Below are positions 1-13,200 of a DNA stretch of 64,000 nucleotides, piece by piece. The position numbers and the translations under genes were made by a program. Numbering within the stretch: the stretch's first letter is position 1; every line of letters starts with the position of its first letter. The notes under the pieces were generated by a model that worked only from the letters and a program-made list of their open reading frames with translations, did not search any database and was not told where the DNA came from. The DNA is from Calonectria ilicicola (Eukaryota; Ascomycota; Sordariomycetes; Hypocreales; Nectriaceae), in contig CP085825.1 in the NCBI GenBank assembly GCA_020809705.1, positions 4,030,001 to 4,094,000 of the forward strand, read 5' to 3'.

Positions 1-2895
1 TGGTGTTTTGGTGATGATACAATGGAAGATGGACGGCCAGCACGCATCAGGAGCGTCTGGGCTCGATGACCTGGGCGCTCCTCACCCGCATCGGCAAATA
101 TTGAACAGGATAACCACACCTTGTTCCCGACGATTCTACTTACTTTTTTGTTTTGGTCTATTCTACTCTATTCTATTTTCATTGGGAGGGGTGGACAGCG
201 AACTCGGGGTTATGGCGCATCTGAAAGGAGAGGAGGAGAGAGACACAAATGGGATCCATGTTTGGGCACCAAACCGACGTCCACACTGGCGTTTTTTTTT
301 TTTTTTTTAAAAAACCTCTTCCGATATTGGTTTTATTTTTTCAAGTCCCCAAAATTATTTTTTTGTTTTTTCTGGGTCACTGCATAGATTAGTTGCATTG
401 CACGCAGCTTTGGGAGGAGGGGGGGATACACACGGGTCCAATGAGACAGGGAGGGTTGCCTTTCTAGTATACTAGATTCCCAAACGGTATATACCACAGC
501 ATAATGGCACATGTTATTTTTTACGAGCAATACTTATTTTCCTCTCCCCTCCCTCCCCCCTCCTTGTGTCCAAACAATCTCGTTGCATTATCGTGTGGGG
601 GGTCAATGCTTTCGTTTTGCAAGCGTTGCAGTGTGTGACTCGAGATGGGCGAAAAGACCTGATTCTCGCGTGACACTGCATGTGCATTGTTTGCTACACC
701 TGAGACCTTTGATGCAGGGCTGGTGGTAGCAGTAGCGGTGGTGGTGGTGGTGGTGGCGGCGGCGGCCGAGGAGATGGTGGTGGGAGCGAGGCAGGATGAC
801 GGCAAAGATGCATTTGGCAAATGCCTTTGCTTGTTTGGCGTCATTGGCGTTCTAGGCTCAGTGAGGCGTCTGCATTACGCCGGGACTGCCTCTAGCTGAG
901 GGAGGGGGGAACGGCGTGCATACTCGAACGATCCAAAAAGACTGTTTCTCCGCGTTTGGGCTTGGACACTCTATTCGCTGCGCTCTGCAAGATCATGATC
1001 CCACTTTGGAGTCTGGAGGAGGGGAGACTGAGCACAGTGTCTCACCCTGGTGATGCGCCTGGGCACACACATCCCGATGCCGCGGGAATAGCAGCAGAAG
1101 GAGGGGCAACTGGATTCATTCCTTCCGTCATAGTATGTAGCAGCAGCCAGCAGTCACCTTACACATGCCTCAGGAGCGTGGGAAGGAGGGATGCGGGCAT
1201 TGAAAAAACGAGTCTAGGTTTGTTTTATTTTAACTTTTCTTTTTCTCTATTTAATTTACATCAATTTCCCCTCAAACTCACTTCTGTCCATGTTCATATA
1301 CTTTTATTTTGTTTTTTTAATGAAGCAAGCAGTCTTTTCTTTTTGGTTCGGGGTTGGTTTGTCTTGGCTTGCTTCACAGGTACCTGATTGCACCACACTT
1401 CCCGCCCCCACACTTTCACCCACACCAAACGAGAATGACCCCACGAAAAAAGGCGGAGGTGCACCCCAAAGGGTCTCGAGGGCACACGAGGACACACGCG
1501 CACCTACGCTGTCTCACCCTCGCGAGGGCACAAAAAGCAATCATTGTTCCCTCTCCCTGCCGGAAGGATGAACGAAGTGGTGGTATAGATGGATGCCTTC
1601 AGCCCAGCTCAGGTGTGGGTGAGTGAGCCTCGTGCACTCACTTTTCAACTCACGCACACAGTCACAGTCACACACTCGCACATTCATTCACACGTTCCAT
1701 CTATGTACAATACAACCCCTGAAAGATTGTGCCTCAGTGACATTTTCCAATAAGGCATCACAGAACTTAACTGCTCAAAATATCAAGCTAATGCCTAGAA
1801 ATAAATAATAATAAATAAAATTAAATAAAATTATATATCTAATTTATTTATTTTATTTTTATTTATGTATATTTTTTTCCTTATTAAGCCCCCCAAAAGA
1901 AAATAGTAGGAAAAAGTAGAGAGGTGACAATCTTTCAAGGGTTGTACTGTACTCCCCCCCTCTCCATATCTCCACATCCCCTCTCTTCTTCCTCTTTCTC
2001 TCTTTCTCCCACAGCTCCACCCGTCACTGATCTCGGACACGCTCACGGTGCGAGTCCTGTTCCGGACATCAGCTACTTGATACAATCCATTACGTAGCGG
2101 GCGGCCATGTACAGTCACCCCCGATGCAGGCCTTCCCCAGTGCCCCGGAATTGCCCTCCGGCCTATAACCTCCACCTCCCGGCTCTCCCCAAACTCTAGC
2201 CTTCTCCTTATCTACCTTCTCCGGCCGCCCGTCGCGGTGGGACGGACGAGCGAGCAGCCCGTTCCCCTCCCCCAGCGCCCCCAGCGCACGGGTAGCCTCT
2301 CTCTGCCACGGGGTCCCTCGGCGCCTGTTCCGCCGCGTCCCAGCTGGACGAAACACGGCTGACAGTGATGCACGCGACCAGATCAGCACACTGGGGATAA
2401 AAAAGTGTCGTGTAGCCGTCACTATATGCGCCACAACAACCACCTTACGCACTTGTCACTGCTCCTCACCTTGTGCCCAATCAAGGTGATGAGGTGAACC
2501 CCCATAGATTCAACGAGCACCCTCTCTGCTGAGCTCGTAGCCGCAAATTACATACATAGAGAGCCTCACCGCATCCGCGTTTCCCCCTGCGATAGCCCTC
2601 GCTGTCGTCCATCGTCACTCAACCATGCCCCACCATCCAAAGACGTGATCTCCCCTCTGACCCCGCCAAATCCCGACTCGACTGCCCGCGACAGCATAAA
2701 CTCACCTCGGACTAACCGCGCGACGCTTTGCCTCTCTCGCAATCGCCTCACCACGGCCCCCGCACATCCGCTCCCGGCAAAGAAAACAAATTCCCTTCCT
2801 CGTCCTCCACCAATTCGTGAACCTACTTCGACCTCTTCCCTCCTGCTGCTCCTCCGCCCCCCTCCCCTTCCTCCCCCGCCCGCTCTTCCGTTCCA
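1..2895. other. Intergenic, no gene recognised (contains a MITE)
   Basis: Both strands hold only short frames with low-complexity translations, such as Val/Ala runs from a GGTGGT repeat near 740-770. A run of 18 T followed by A lies near 293-314. The MITE at 1708-1949 is listed separately. The last 300 bases are CT-rich, as is usual for the leader of the thiol methyltransferase gene that starts at 2896. No RNA gene was seen. Confidence 0.6.
1708..1949. mobile_element. MITE copy 1, 23-bp terminal inverted repeats, TA target site duplication
   Basis: The 242-bp element begins CAATACAACCCCTG...GATTGT (1708-1730) and ends with the inverted copy (1927-1949). The two 23-bp ends differ only by transitions at positions 3 and 12. 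TA lies directly outside both ends (1706-1707 and 1950-1951), the target duplication of the Tc1/mariner/pogo superfamily (established knowledge). The core (about 1795-1890) is extremely AT-rich and there is no transposase frame, so the element is non-autonomous. A second copy in opposite orientation lies at 39284-39520 and aligns along its whole length, including blocks reading CACAGAACTT and AAAATATCAAG. Assignment to a named fungal family was not possible. Confidence 0.85.
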
Positions 2896-3858
2896 ATGGC
2901 ATCATCAACCCTCTCGCTTGCCGGCATCCCATTTGCCGAGCACGGCGCCAACTGGGACTCGGCATGGCGCGACTCAAGGACCCCCTGGGACCGCAGCGGC
3001 CCCTCGCTCGCCCTCCACGACCTGCTCTCCCAGCGACCCGACCTCGTCCCTCACGCCCAGCTCCAGGACCACCGCGGCCTGCCCCTCCGCGATGCCACCG
3101 GTGCCGTCGAGAAGAAGAAGGCTCTCGTGCCCGGCTGCGGCCGCGGTCACGACGTGCTGCTGCTGAGCTCCTGGGGCTATGACGTCTGGGGCCTCGACTA
3201 CAGCGTCACGGCCAAGGCTCGAGCCATTGAGAACCAGAAGAAGGCGGATGCCGAGGGTCTCTATAAGCCCATGGAGGGCATCGAGAAGGGTGCCATCCAT
3301 TGGGTCACAGGCGACTTCTTCGGCCAGGAATGGATCCAGAGCACCGGACTGGAGGACCTCAAGTTTGATTTGATCTATGACTATACGGTACATTTACATT
3401 CCCACGCCAATCCCCTGCGTGTCGAGACAGACTCCGACCTCGTCCCGCGCGCCCGGAATCCTCGTGCAACCTTGATATGAGCAATAAGAACACAGCGACT
3501 AACTGCCCAGTTTCTATGCGCCCTCCCCCGCGAAGCCCGGCCGCAGTGGTCCAAACGCATCGTCGAGCTCCTTGCCCACACCGGCCGCCTCGTCTGCCTC
3601 GAGTTCCCGACGACAAAGCCCATGTCCGCCGACGGCCCCCCGTGGGGTGTCTCCCCGGAGCTCTACGAGGCCCTCCTCACGGCCCCCGGCGACGATATTG
3701 CGTACCACGCCGACGGCACCGTGGACGAGACGCCCAGCCCCAAGCCTCGCGCCGACGGCCTACATCGCCTGAGTCTCATCAAGCCCCCTCGCACACATAA
3801 AGCAGGCACCGACGACAACGGTGCCGTCCTCGACTTCATCTCCGTATGGAGTCGGTAG
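2896..3858 (+). CDS. Thiol/thiocyanate methyltransferase-like protein (TPMT family)
   Basis: This is a probable S-adenosylmethionine-dependent methyltransferase acting on small thiol or halide/thiocyanate nucleophiles in the cytosol. Two exons, 2896-3387 and 3511-3858, are joined by a GTACAT...CAG intron and give 279 residues, normal for the family. The Trp-rich entry segment WDSAWRDSRTPWD is at about residues 20-32. The SAM-binding motif I, VPGCGRGHD, is at about 78-86, followed by the acidic strand end WGLDYS. The splice restores DYT-FLCALPREARP, the conserved block after motif IV, which confirms the intron. The C-terminal exon contains the usual PMSADGPPWGVSPE segment. The start is the first ATG in frame before the conserved region. 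The gene converges on the OTU protease gene with 196 bp between stop codons. The physiological substrate cannot be read from sequence. Confidence 0.9.
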
Positions 3859-4054
3859 GTAGCCCCATCAAGAGTCTGCTCCAGCTCCCCCTCCTCCGTC
3901 TTTTTTTTTTTTGAGTCTCTGTCTTGCTATTCTTATCCCTGATACCAAAACCGCTGTATATGACCGTTACAGACAGATATAAAAGTATAGAGATGCGTTT
4001 TTAAAACCCCCCCTATTTTTGAATTCTCTTGACCTATACTTGGTCGTGTTTTCC

Positions 4055-4954
4055 TCATGGTGCCTTTCGAAGTGAATTGTAGTGCTCTCCCAGTCCGTAT
4101 CCATGCCTGTAGTAAGCCAGCCACAAAGACTTGCCCGATGCTGTGCCCTCGTCCTCGCATATACGCTGCGTCGGCCCGTCCTGTACCACGCAAATCTCCG
4201 CCTTGTACTGCCGTGCGAGCGCTGTGAGCTCCAGCTGGCCTCCCCACTCGGCCGTGTCTTGCATCTTGCGTGCGTAGCCCTCCAGGTCCTCCTCGAGGAA
4301 AGGCGCAAAGTCGTCTGGGTGTGCTAGCATGTACGTGGCCGCGGCGCGACGCACAATTTTGTACGCTGGTTCCTTGTCAGGCTCGCCGCCGAGAGAGATG
4401 CCGTGCTGGTCCAGCTGGTCGGCCACGGCTGAGAACAAGCAGTGTCCATCAGGCACAATGTCCTTCTCCAGCAGCCCGTTGGTTTCAAAAGTCTTCTTCA
4501 TCGACTCACTCTCTTTGGCGCGGTGATCAGTCATGTTGGACGCCTCCTCTTCAGCTCGAATCGCAGCGGCCTCTTGCTCAGCAGCACGGCGAGCCATACG
4601 TTCCTTCTGGCGGTTACGCTTCTTGCCTGGTTGCTGCTGCTGCTGTGGTTGAGGTTGTGCCACTGGATCCGATATTCCAAGATTTTCCGTAGCTGCTGCC
4701 AGTTTCTCTTCCTCCTTGTCCTCGGCCTCGTCCGCTTCGTCGGCGTTCGTGTCGCTGCTCAGCGCAGCAACTTCAGCGGCGTGTCGCTCTCGCATTTTGC
4801 GCTCCAGCTCGGCACACTCATCGTTGACGCCCTTTCTAGTCTTCTTAGTCGCGTTCTTCTTTTTGCCAGTTATGCGGCCCTGCAGGTCTTTGAGCTCGCG
4901 TCGGTGGCGCGCCTGAACTTGGTCCAGCGTCTCCGCGGGGGCGGGGGACTCCAT
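4055..4954 (-). CDS. OTU2: OTU-domain cysteine protease (deubiquitinase), Otu2/OTUD6 type
   Basis: This is a predicted deubiquitinating cysteine protease of 299 residues encoded by one exon. The N-terminal half is charged and helical. It opens with an LDQVQARHRRELKDLQ segment and a basic GKKKNATKKTRKG stretch typical of the OTUD6/Otu2 branch, then an acidic region, a short poly-Gln tract (about 101-108) and a basic coiled region. The OTU catalytic domain fills the second half: DGHCLFSAVADQL gives Asp169 and Cys172, and GEHYNSL gives His291, so the triad is intact. The frame stays open about 24 bases upstream, but only through a TTG codon; the ATG at 4954 has an excellent CACCATGG context and is the start. 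In yeast and mammals this family is linked to ribosome and translation-factor ubiquitin dynamics (family knowledge). Confidence 0.93.
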   Translation of the reverse strand: MESPAPAETLDQVQARHRRELKDLQGRITGKKKNATKKTRKGVNDECAELERKMRERHAAEVAALSSDTNADEADEAEDKEEEKLAAATENLGISDPVAQPQPQQQQQPGKKRNRQKERMARRAAEQEAAAIRAEEEASNMTDHRAKESESMKKTFETNGLLEKDIVPDGHCLFSAVADQLDQHGISLGGEPDKEPAYKIVRRAAATYMLAHPDDFAPFLEEDLEGYARKMQDTAEWGGQLELTALARQYKAEICVVQDGPTQRICEDEGTASGKSLWLAYYRHGYGLGEHYNSLRKAP

Positions 4955-6101
4955 GGTGGGTGGGAGGAGAGAGCTCAAGGGGAGAAGAAATGGCAGAGAA
5001 GGAAAGCGGCAGCTGGGGAATTATCCTTGCCTCTAGATCAAAAATATTTGAGAAACGGGGCTATGTGCGAGATCCAGTCAGTAGAGGGGTAAAAGAAAGT
5101 GTGACTATGGGGATGAAGCTTGAGGAAGAAGCTCTCAGGGCAACGTTGCTCATCGCGGGGTAGTGGGAAAATTCATCGGCGCCGAGTTATGGTGGGGCAG
5201 CGATAGATCTGACAGCAGCTATGAGACATCTTGAACCTCGGCACCATCACATTAATGATGCAAAATACAAGTGACTCTATTCACTCAGGCTCGAATCCTT
5301 TCTAAGGATTTGATTCTTCTTTGCGTCACGATCAAGATCCCCGAGCTAGGTCAGTCGAAGAGCACCATATATGAGACCACAACTTAGTTGTTGAGACACC
5401 ATGACATCTCTTTCACCATGCTCTTTTACCATGCTCTTTCACCACGCCTTTTTCTCGGATGCAGCATTACAAGAATATTGGAAACCACGCCATACATCTC
5501 CTCTATACCAAGAACATTATAATATTTCATTACACCAACTCAAGCGCCTACTCAAAACCAATCCAGCATCAAACCTCACGCTAAAGAAACATTCACAAAA
5601 CTCAGGTGGTAAGAACCCCTCTGTTACCAGGTTTAATATTCTTAATATTTTCGTATTTATCGCTATCTAAATAAGGAGACTGGATTGTGCTCAAGAGATC
5701 GACAATGTCCACGGTCCATGACCGGGATCTTAGTTTTTATGGGATCATCCCTAGTTTTTTTGTTTTCCTAGTCACGGCAATACCTCATTGCCAACGCTCA
5801 TTGCTGCGAGCTAATCCCTGCCTCCTATCCATAATATAGCCTTCCCTTGTCCTGGGGCCTTGCTTCTCCGAATCCCCTGTGTCCCCTTCTTTTCTGTTGT
5901 TACAATCAATCGAGCAAGAGGCCCCAAACGCCCCCCATCGGTCTCATTGAAGCCAACTCATAGGCCAAAAAGACAAAAACCTGCTCACAAAAATATAATA
6001 TACAAAAAAAGGGTATAGAATTATGCTCGCTCCAAAGTCCCAAAATCCATTGATGAAATGTTCAAGAGACGCCCTAGTAGGCGATAGCAAAGCTCAGGGA
6101 C
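4955..6101. other. Intergenic between OTU gene 5' end and NUM1 3' end
   Basis: This stretch contains the promoter of the OTU gene and the 3' flank of NUM1. It is AT-rich from about 5240 to 6060. A short imperfect tandem of CACCATGCTCTTT units lies at about 5400-5450. An 89-codon frame at 5401-5670 has no recognisable similarity and is probably chance. No RNA gene or transposon end was seen. Confidence 0.5.
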
Positions 6102-9100
6102 TTAAAACCCTTTGAAAGGGTCATCCCGGAAGTATTCCTCTTCACCTGCAGTCCTACTACCTCGATAGTAGTCATCGGTTCCCCGCGTTCCTCGGGAGCC
6201 GTAGCTGTCGCGATGACGGCTTCGACTCTGTTTTCTTCGGTGTTCTTTGCTCCTTCGCCGCACTTCCTGTCTAAACTCATCCTGCTCGTCAGGATAATCA
6301 TTGAACTGAGAAAATGCTAGAGGGCTAATGAATGCTTCCATTCGCACCGTCCCGATGGCGTCGAAAAAGTTGCTTGGTCGCGATGAAGCCTCAGAAGTTC
6401 TCACTGAGGCTGTTTGGCTCATGCCCCAGCTTGAAGGCTGCGACTGATAGATATCCGAAGACCCAGCAGTACCAATACTATTACCTGCAGTACTGTTGGT
6501 AGCAGCATGGTGAACCCCTCCAGCAGGGCCAGAGAAGCCACGGAAGGAAAGCGGAGGAGGGACATGTCCACCTGTGTTACTTCGCTTTCGGCCATGGGAA
6601 GCCCCGGGAGGCGGTGGATTGTTGCGCTCGTGGAATCGTGGGATAAACGGAGGCTCAGCAGCATCAGCCGAGCCATCCCGTGAATGATTGCTTGAAATTA
6701 CTCCGACCGAGTCCATCATCGAAAAAGATAGAACATCGCCTAGCTGCGATGATGGTGCGCTCGGGATGCTTGGGATACTTGGCGTAGCGGCCTTGGGGAG
6801 ATGTCGCCCCTTGGCCAATCGAATCGAGTCCCGGATTCCACCTCGCTTGAGTTTGGTCTTGGGCATCTCAAATTCGGGCAGTGGGGCGGGCCTGTCGGCC
6901 TGTGATCGTGGAATGTTCTCTGGTACAGCTTGTGAAGAGTGTGCCAGGAAGGAAAGTGCCGTCAACCAAACATAATGACGCTCTGCAGACGTAGCTGTGA
7001 ATTTCAACGCTCGCTGAGGGGTCAAAATCAAAATAGACCTATTGAACAGTGATGGTGTACCTCGAGGAGTTGGATTATCATCCTTCACATCCAGTACGGA
7101 TTGAATGACAACTATGATTGGTCAGTAACCTGAGTATTGTGAGATTGGGGATGAGCCACTTACGCTTTCGACCGGTCTTACCCATGAGAGCACTGCCTGA
7201 AGACGGCTGCTTGCTGCTCCATAAAATAGATCTCTCATAAGGAGCAAGCCAAACCCATCTCTTGTGACGGTCGTTGCTATTCTCATCTCTATAGTTTGCC
7301 TCGGGAACTCCGAACGACTTTCTTCTACGAACATACTTGAACATCCACTCTCCCACCATGGTTTGCGCAATAGCATCAACCACTGTATTACTCTGGGTGC
7401 TCTCGTTGACGGATCCGCCATTGGTGAATGGAGGGTCACTGCTCATAGTGTTGTCTGTCGTAACTGATAGTTGATGTTGGTGTCGGTACTGGCGAGGTCG
7501 GCCAATAGGAGTAGTAATGTCATTCCTAGGAAGAGGAGGTAGGCCTGGACTCTCAGGGGCCTCGGTGGAGGGAGACAGAGGTGGAGGAGAGCGGCTGCCC
7601 TGGCGGCGATAACGCTGATTCCGAGGCAAAGCTGCAGCGGAACGCACCTTCCTAATGCTACCCGCTCGGTAGTGGCTACGTCCGGTTCCTCGGCGAGAGA
7701 GCATCTCGCCACGTGTGGGACTTCGCTGACCATCGCTGGGGACACTCGAGCTGAACGGAAGCTTTCTCGAGCTAGCTCTAGTGGGGATAGGGAAAGGTGG
7801 GTTTTTGGGTTCTGTGATACTTGGAGTCCTGGATCGACCTTGGTGGCTCGCGATTCCACTTTGGATCATAGCAGCCTTGCGCATAACGCTCGCACGGTTG
7901 GTTGAAATTGCGGCAGGGCTCTTCTCGAAGGCTCGACCAGACTTGATAGATGACATTCGCACAGGTACATCTTTGTCCTTGTTCTCAGCGAAATAGGACA
8001 TGATATCAGATGTAAATGGCTTGACAGAACCCCGGGATACCTGCTTCATTGTAATCTGCTCAGGAGAGCCAGGGATAGTACCGTTGGTCGTCACTGTGCC
8101 AGTTGAGCTGCGTTTCGACTTTTGGGCTGTAACAGACTTGGGCCTAGGCGCAGACAAGGCAGTGCGATATTCCGAATCGCTCATCTCGAAGTCAACAAAC
8201 TCATCTGCCTCATCAGAGCTGCCACCTTCAAATCCAGCGAAAAGGCTGCTGAATCGGTGTGGTCGTCGCATTGGGGCTTTCTGGTTCGAGAGAGGGCCAT
8301 CGTCATTGTTTCCAGGATAGGCGTCCTGGGTAGCTTCGGAGTCAGCAATGGAAATAGGCGAGGATGGCATATCTGGTATGTCTCGCCTCGTCAACCTGCG
8401 TGGGTTGCGAGGCGGAACATTGCCAGGCACCGGAGTGAAGGTCTTTGGAGGGTCACCAATGAGCGGCGGGTTGGGCGAGGTAGGTCGAGAGGATATAGAG
8501 GAAGGTTGTAGGTGAGCAGGAAGGAGAGCCAGTCGCTTATCAATTTGGATGTTGTCGGTCTGTATTCCTGCCTCTGAGGTCGCAACTGGGGCCAGAATAC
8601 TAACTTGGCATCCAAAATCTTTAAAGTGCTGGGGCAAGCGAGGCTCTCTCGGAGTGGTAGGACGGCTGGTAGGGGGGTGAACACTGATGCTGGGGATCGC
8701 CAGTGGTGGGGAAGGCGGCATGGGAGGGAACTTGAAGCCTCGGGTGAGTGGCTCGGGCTCAGGGGGGTCAGTCTGTGTGAACGATGTGACCATTTCTGCT
8801 TTCTTTATCTCCACGGGAGGCGGCGGTGGTGGCCGGCTTGGGGACTTGGGAGTCTTAGGTGGTGTCAATGGAGGATCCTCAATGGTCTGCGAAGAAGTTG
8901 ATACCATCAGCTTTCTAATAGTGACAGGCTCAATCGACAGTGATCGGGCCACATGAACGCGCTTGCGGCTCTGGTTTGCCTCGATCTCACCCTCAGCGCG
9001 AGGCGAGTAGTCGGCTTCAGGCGACTTGCTACGTGACAATGTAGGCTCAGGAGTCGAAGGCTTAGAGGGAGACATCTTCGGGGATGGAGGAGGAGAATAC

Positions 9101-10242
9101 TGGATTCCGGAATCCACATAGGAAGAGGTTTTGGGTGCGGGGATCTCAGTCTCTTCGTCTTCTCCTTCCAGTGCCTCAAGGACTGACTGGTTCATAAACA
9201 ATCTGCTCCGAACAACGCTTCCAGACCGCTTCAGGCTTTCCAAGCTCTGGTTCCGACGGTGCATTCGGCTCATGACGCTATCTCGGCTAAAGTTGCGGGA
9301 GTGAACATAGGGATGATAGTTGGACAGGGCGCTATCGCGTCCGTCAAGATCGCTCTGTTCATCATCGTCAAAGTTCAGCTCATCAGCGAGCGAGTTGCCG
9401 TTGGGCTTCATCGAACCCGGTCCGCTCATGACAGAGAACCGTATGCTGTTAGTCATGCTCATGGTTCGAATGCTGGCACCATCGTTCTCTCGGCCGCTCT
9501 CCTCTGCCTCGCTATCCAGGCCATGCCCATCACCATGCTGAGGCTGGGCAGCCTGATAGGCGGCCACCTCGTCGAGCACAACCTTTAATCGGCTTTCTGC
9601 AACATGAATCTTGCGTTCATACTTGCGCTTCTCCTCGTCCCATGCTGCCTTCTCCTCTGCCAACAACTCGTGAACCCGCTCAGAATCCTCCTCCTGTGTT
9701 CGTATTTTCTTTTGTGCAGCCTCAAGTCGTTTCTTCGTGTCGCTAACAGATTCGACGGCTTCATCTCTTTCTCGGGCTAGTTCTCCCAGAGCGGATGAGG
9801 TTCCTCCCTCGAGGAGTGAAAGTTGGCGCTTTAGTGATCGGCTCTCTTTGCCGGTGTTGGCGAGATTCTGTTGTAAGTTGTCTCGCTCCTCTCTCGTCGT
9901 GTGGAGAGCGGATTCCAACGTCTCAATGAGTTTGATCTTTTCTTCCTGGTCTCTTCGTAGAGCCAGAATTTCAGACACTAAATTAGCATGGAGAGTCGGC
10001 GTGAATCTTCTGGGATCCAGAATACTAATGGTTTCATCGGTGGCCAAATCTCGCGAGGAGCGCCGTGAGCCCTTCTCGCGTGGCGGGGATTTAGATTTTC
10101 CGTTCTTTCCAGGCGGTGTGATGGAGCGTCGAGACCTTCTTGAGGTGCTTGAAGGAGTGCGATATGGCGTGTCCTGTGGCGTCGGCAAAGATGTCGCTGC
10201 CGGCCCGCTAAGGTACTCGTCGTCAGTCTCCCAGACACCCAT
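6102..10242 (-). CDS. NUM1: Num1/ApsA-type cortical anchor with C-terminal PH domain
   Basis: This is the fungal cell-cortex protein that anchors dynein and mitochondria for nuclear migration (yeast Num1, Aspergillus ApsA, fission yeast Mcp5). Two exons, 10242-7164 and 7111-6102, are separated by a 52-bp GTAAGT...TAG intron and give 1362 residues. The N-terminal 80 residues are Ser/Pro/Arg-rich, and a coiled coil runs over about 80-220. A long low-complexity region with many Ser-Pro sites follows. The PH domain starts near residue 955 (VGEWMFKYVRRRKSFG, then HKRWVWLAPYERSILW). The splice restores GRKLVIQSVLDVKDD inside the PH domain, the diagnostic block of this family. A further disordered tail of about 300 residues follows. 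The upstream frame opens with TTG, so the ATG at 10242 (MGVWETDDEYL) is taken as start. Confidence 0.92.
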
Positions 10243-13200
10243 CTTGAGGAATCTCTGGCTGCGACAAGCCAACTCTCAAATCAAAAAGATTAAAAAGTGG
10301 CCGGGTCCGACATCAAAATGCCGTCTTATTAGACAGGAAAAGGAGGGCTTGCTATAGCGGCTACTGCTCTATCTGAGCAGTCAGTTCTCAACTGTGGAGA
10401 CCATGTACTACGCCGCCAGCAATCAGAGAATGACACAAAACGGTTTTTGTGCGGCGAATATTACATCAAGGAGACACTGTCCCGGCCAATGTCAGCATGC
10501 GCAAAAGCAATATGACTATGCGAGCAAGGATGTCCAGAGATGAACCCTCCAATGACTGTCCGGTTGTCGCTCTTTGGAACGACTTACGCGGAGGACCGAG
10601 TCAAGAAATACGACGGTAAGAAAAAGAAAAGAGTGAGGGCCGTGCCTGTCAATTTAATGACAAGTCAGCATCAGGGTTTTGATGTTTATTTGAAAGCGTC
10701 GGGTGATATTAAACAAGTCGAAATGGAGAGGCAGCGTGAGCGGTGCTCGGTGTCACCACGGACCTTTGAAATAAGGAGAGTTAACAGAAAGAAATATCCG
10801 ATTCCGAAGTGGCAATAGGGTCCGTGGTTTAAGGGATCGTGGGCAAGTCAGTGCGTGTGAAGGATCGGCCGTGCGGTGTATATCGTCGAGATGTACTTTT
10901 GAAGGATTGTCAATTCGTAAATACGAAACGCGTTACAATTGGTCGTCTGAAGAGCGGGCCGATGAAGCAGATAAAAGAGGTCGGAACTGTTGAATAGAAA
11001 GGAGGAAGGGTAAGGCTGGAGGCCGGCCGCCAAAGCCAAGGTACAGATCAAAAGAAGGACGCAAACTGGGTAGGGCCAAGTCAGTACTGTGTAATCACCA
11101 CAAGCAGATGCGCCGTTGGGAGCTCGGTCGCGCTATGGCTTCAGCCGAAAAAGGGAAATGGTGTATGAAGGCTTCCTTCCCCTTTCATGATGAATAGGTT
11201 AGTGCACTCACGTGAAGATGAAGATGGCAACAATTGAGAGTCTCAAGCCCGGCGATGTCGTTTACGGACTCTCGGGCAGTCGAGACGTCATGACCTCTTG
11301 TGAGAGCAGACGATGCGACGAGGAGGGTGGAAGAATTGGATGTAAGTGCAGAGGGAGAACGGGCCAAGGGGCATCAAGAATCAGCACCAGCACCAGCACC
11401 AGTCCAGGTGGAGAGGAAGCGACTCGGTAAATACTAGAGAGAAGGAAAGTGAAAGGAGACGGGGTGTAGGAGGCGTCAACTACGGAGCGTGTGGAGGGAA
11501 TAACACATGGGCGCCAGAGGGCGATCAAAGCATGAGCGGATGCAAAGACCCAAGACCCTGTTTTGTATCCACCTGCCTGGGCGTTCGCCGGTGCGGACCA
11601 TGCCAAAGGCAGACAAGGACAAGGCGAGCAGCGACAAGAGCCGTGGATAGGGAGGACGAAAGAGATCATGTCCCATCGAGTCGATAGCTGCAAGACGAGA
11701 AACATGCAGTGGCTAGCGTCAGAACCCACGCTTGTCGACGCCGGTACGTACCCAAAGGCCGACAGGGGGGAGACAATCGATATTGCACATTAGACAAGGG
11801 CCCCGGCAATTTTGAGCGGCGCGGGAGGGTGGAGGCAGCCCGAAGACCCGAGAGGACGGGCATGGCTGCTTTGATTAAGGGTCGACGAGGCTTGTTGACT
11901 GACGATTGGAGATGGAGGGGGTGACGTTGGTGAGAGCAAGGGCGCGGAAACAGGCTGACGGCAGCCAGGGTGCTGGAGGAGTTGGTTGGATACCACAGTT
12001 GTCAACTAGTCAGTCATTCTTGGGGCCGTAAGAGCAGGCAAACGGGATATCCAACCAACCGGCCGTAATTCATCACTCATGGCGCCCTAGCGGACATGTG
12101 GTTCCATATTCGACAGCCCCCGTGATTCGATTCGAGGTCGATCGAGTCCCGTCGCGTCTGTCATATCTCTTCCATCGACATTGGCCGCCGCGCCATCCAA
12201 TTCTCAATTGGCGTCGCCAGACTGGGGCATGGGCTGGTCTAGCCGAGTTGGTCATGAGCCCGCCTGGACTAACTGCAACAGGGGTCCCATCCACACACAC
12301 ATCACAGTTAACCCTGTGATATCAGGTCTGGTATTCACGAATAAAGACGACAACCAAAACTTGAGCAAACCAGTGGAGGAGGCCTAGTTTCTCCATTGGG
12401 GCTGATGCGGGAGCGCAGGTGCCGCGGTACCGTACTTAGACGAAACAGCGATCTTAGATTCACATGAAAAGGTGGTGTGCTGGATCGTTGAGAACCAGCC
12501 CACAAGGAAATCTCGCACCCTTCGCTTCATTTTTTTTTTTTTTTTTCGGGCCTAAAATTCCTGGGCCTAAACAGGCAGTAATCAGGTCTGAGCCTCACTC
12601 GCTCCAACGTCTATGTCCAAGTTTCTTCAAGCCTTCAGGGGGACCGTCGAGACGATGGCGCCTCGCATTCTCTACCCACTTGGGGTCTGGTTTGGCAGCC
12701 CCCACTCCCCGGGAAAGCTCCCCTGGAATAGACCACTAAGGCATCCGCTAGTCCCCCCTAGGAATCGCTCAAGGTCCCCTCTGGAGCCTGCGGGGTTGCT
12801 GCAGCGGGCCAGGAAAAGTGGTCCGGCTGCAATTTCCTCCTAGATGATCCCACCTCGTGCAGGCGGGTCCTCTCCTCTTCCATTTGCACACAACACGCCA
12901 GCACAAGGAATATGCTTGATGCACGCTACTGCGTAATTCACATTGTGCACCCAAACAAGCAACGAAACGGTTCGCCCGCCGCTAACCTACAGACTTGGCT
13001 GCAAGGTCGGCCCTTGTTTTCCACATTCGTAAACCTCAGAACCAAATCACATACTTGTGTGGTACCATGCTGTGCCGCTTCCCTTGTTTCTTTCGTCGAT
13101 CAAACCTCAGGATTAAAGCTCCCAACTGTCACTCCCGCTTTAATCATGGCCTGAGAGCGAGTCCCAGGTCAGCACTTAGATGTCCCTCAAGCCCTCAGGC

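Noticed and set aside
10243..10272. N-terminal extension of NUM1 by ten residues
   Set aside because: The upstream codon is TTG, not ATG; MGVWETDDEYL at 10242 fits family starts.
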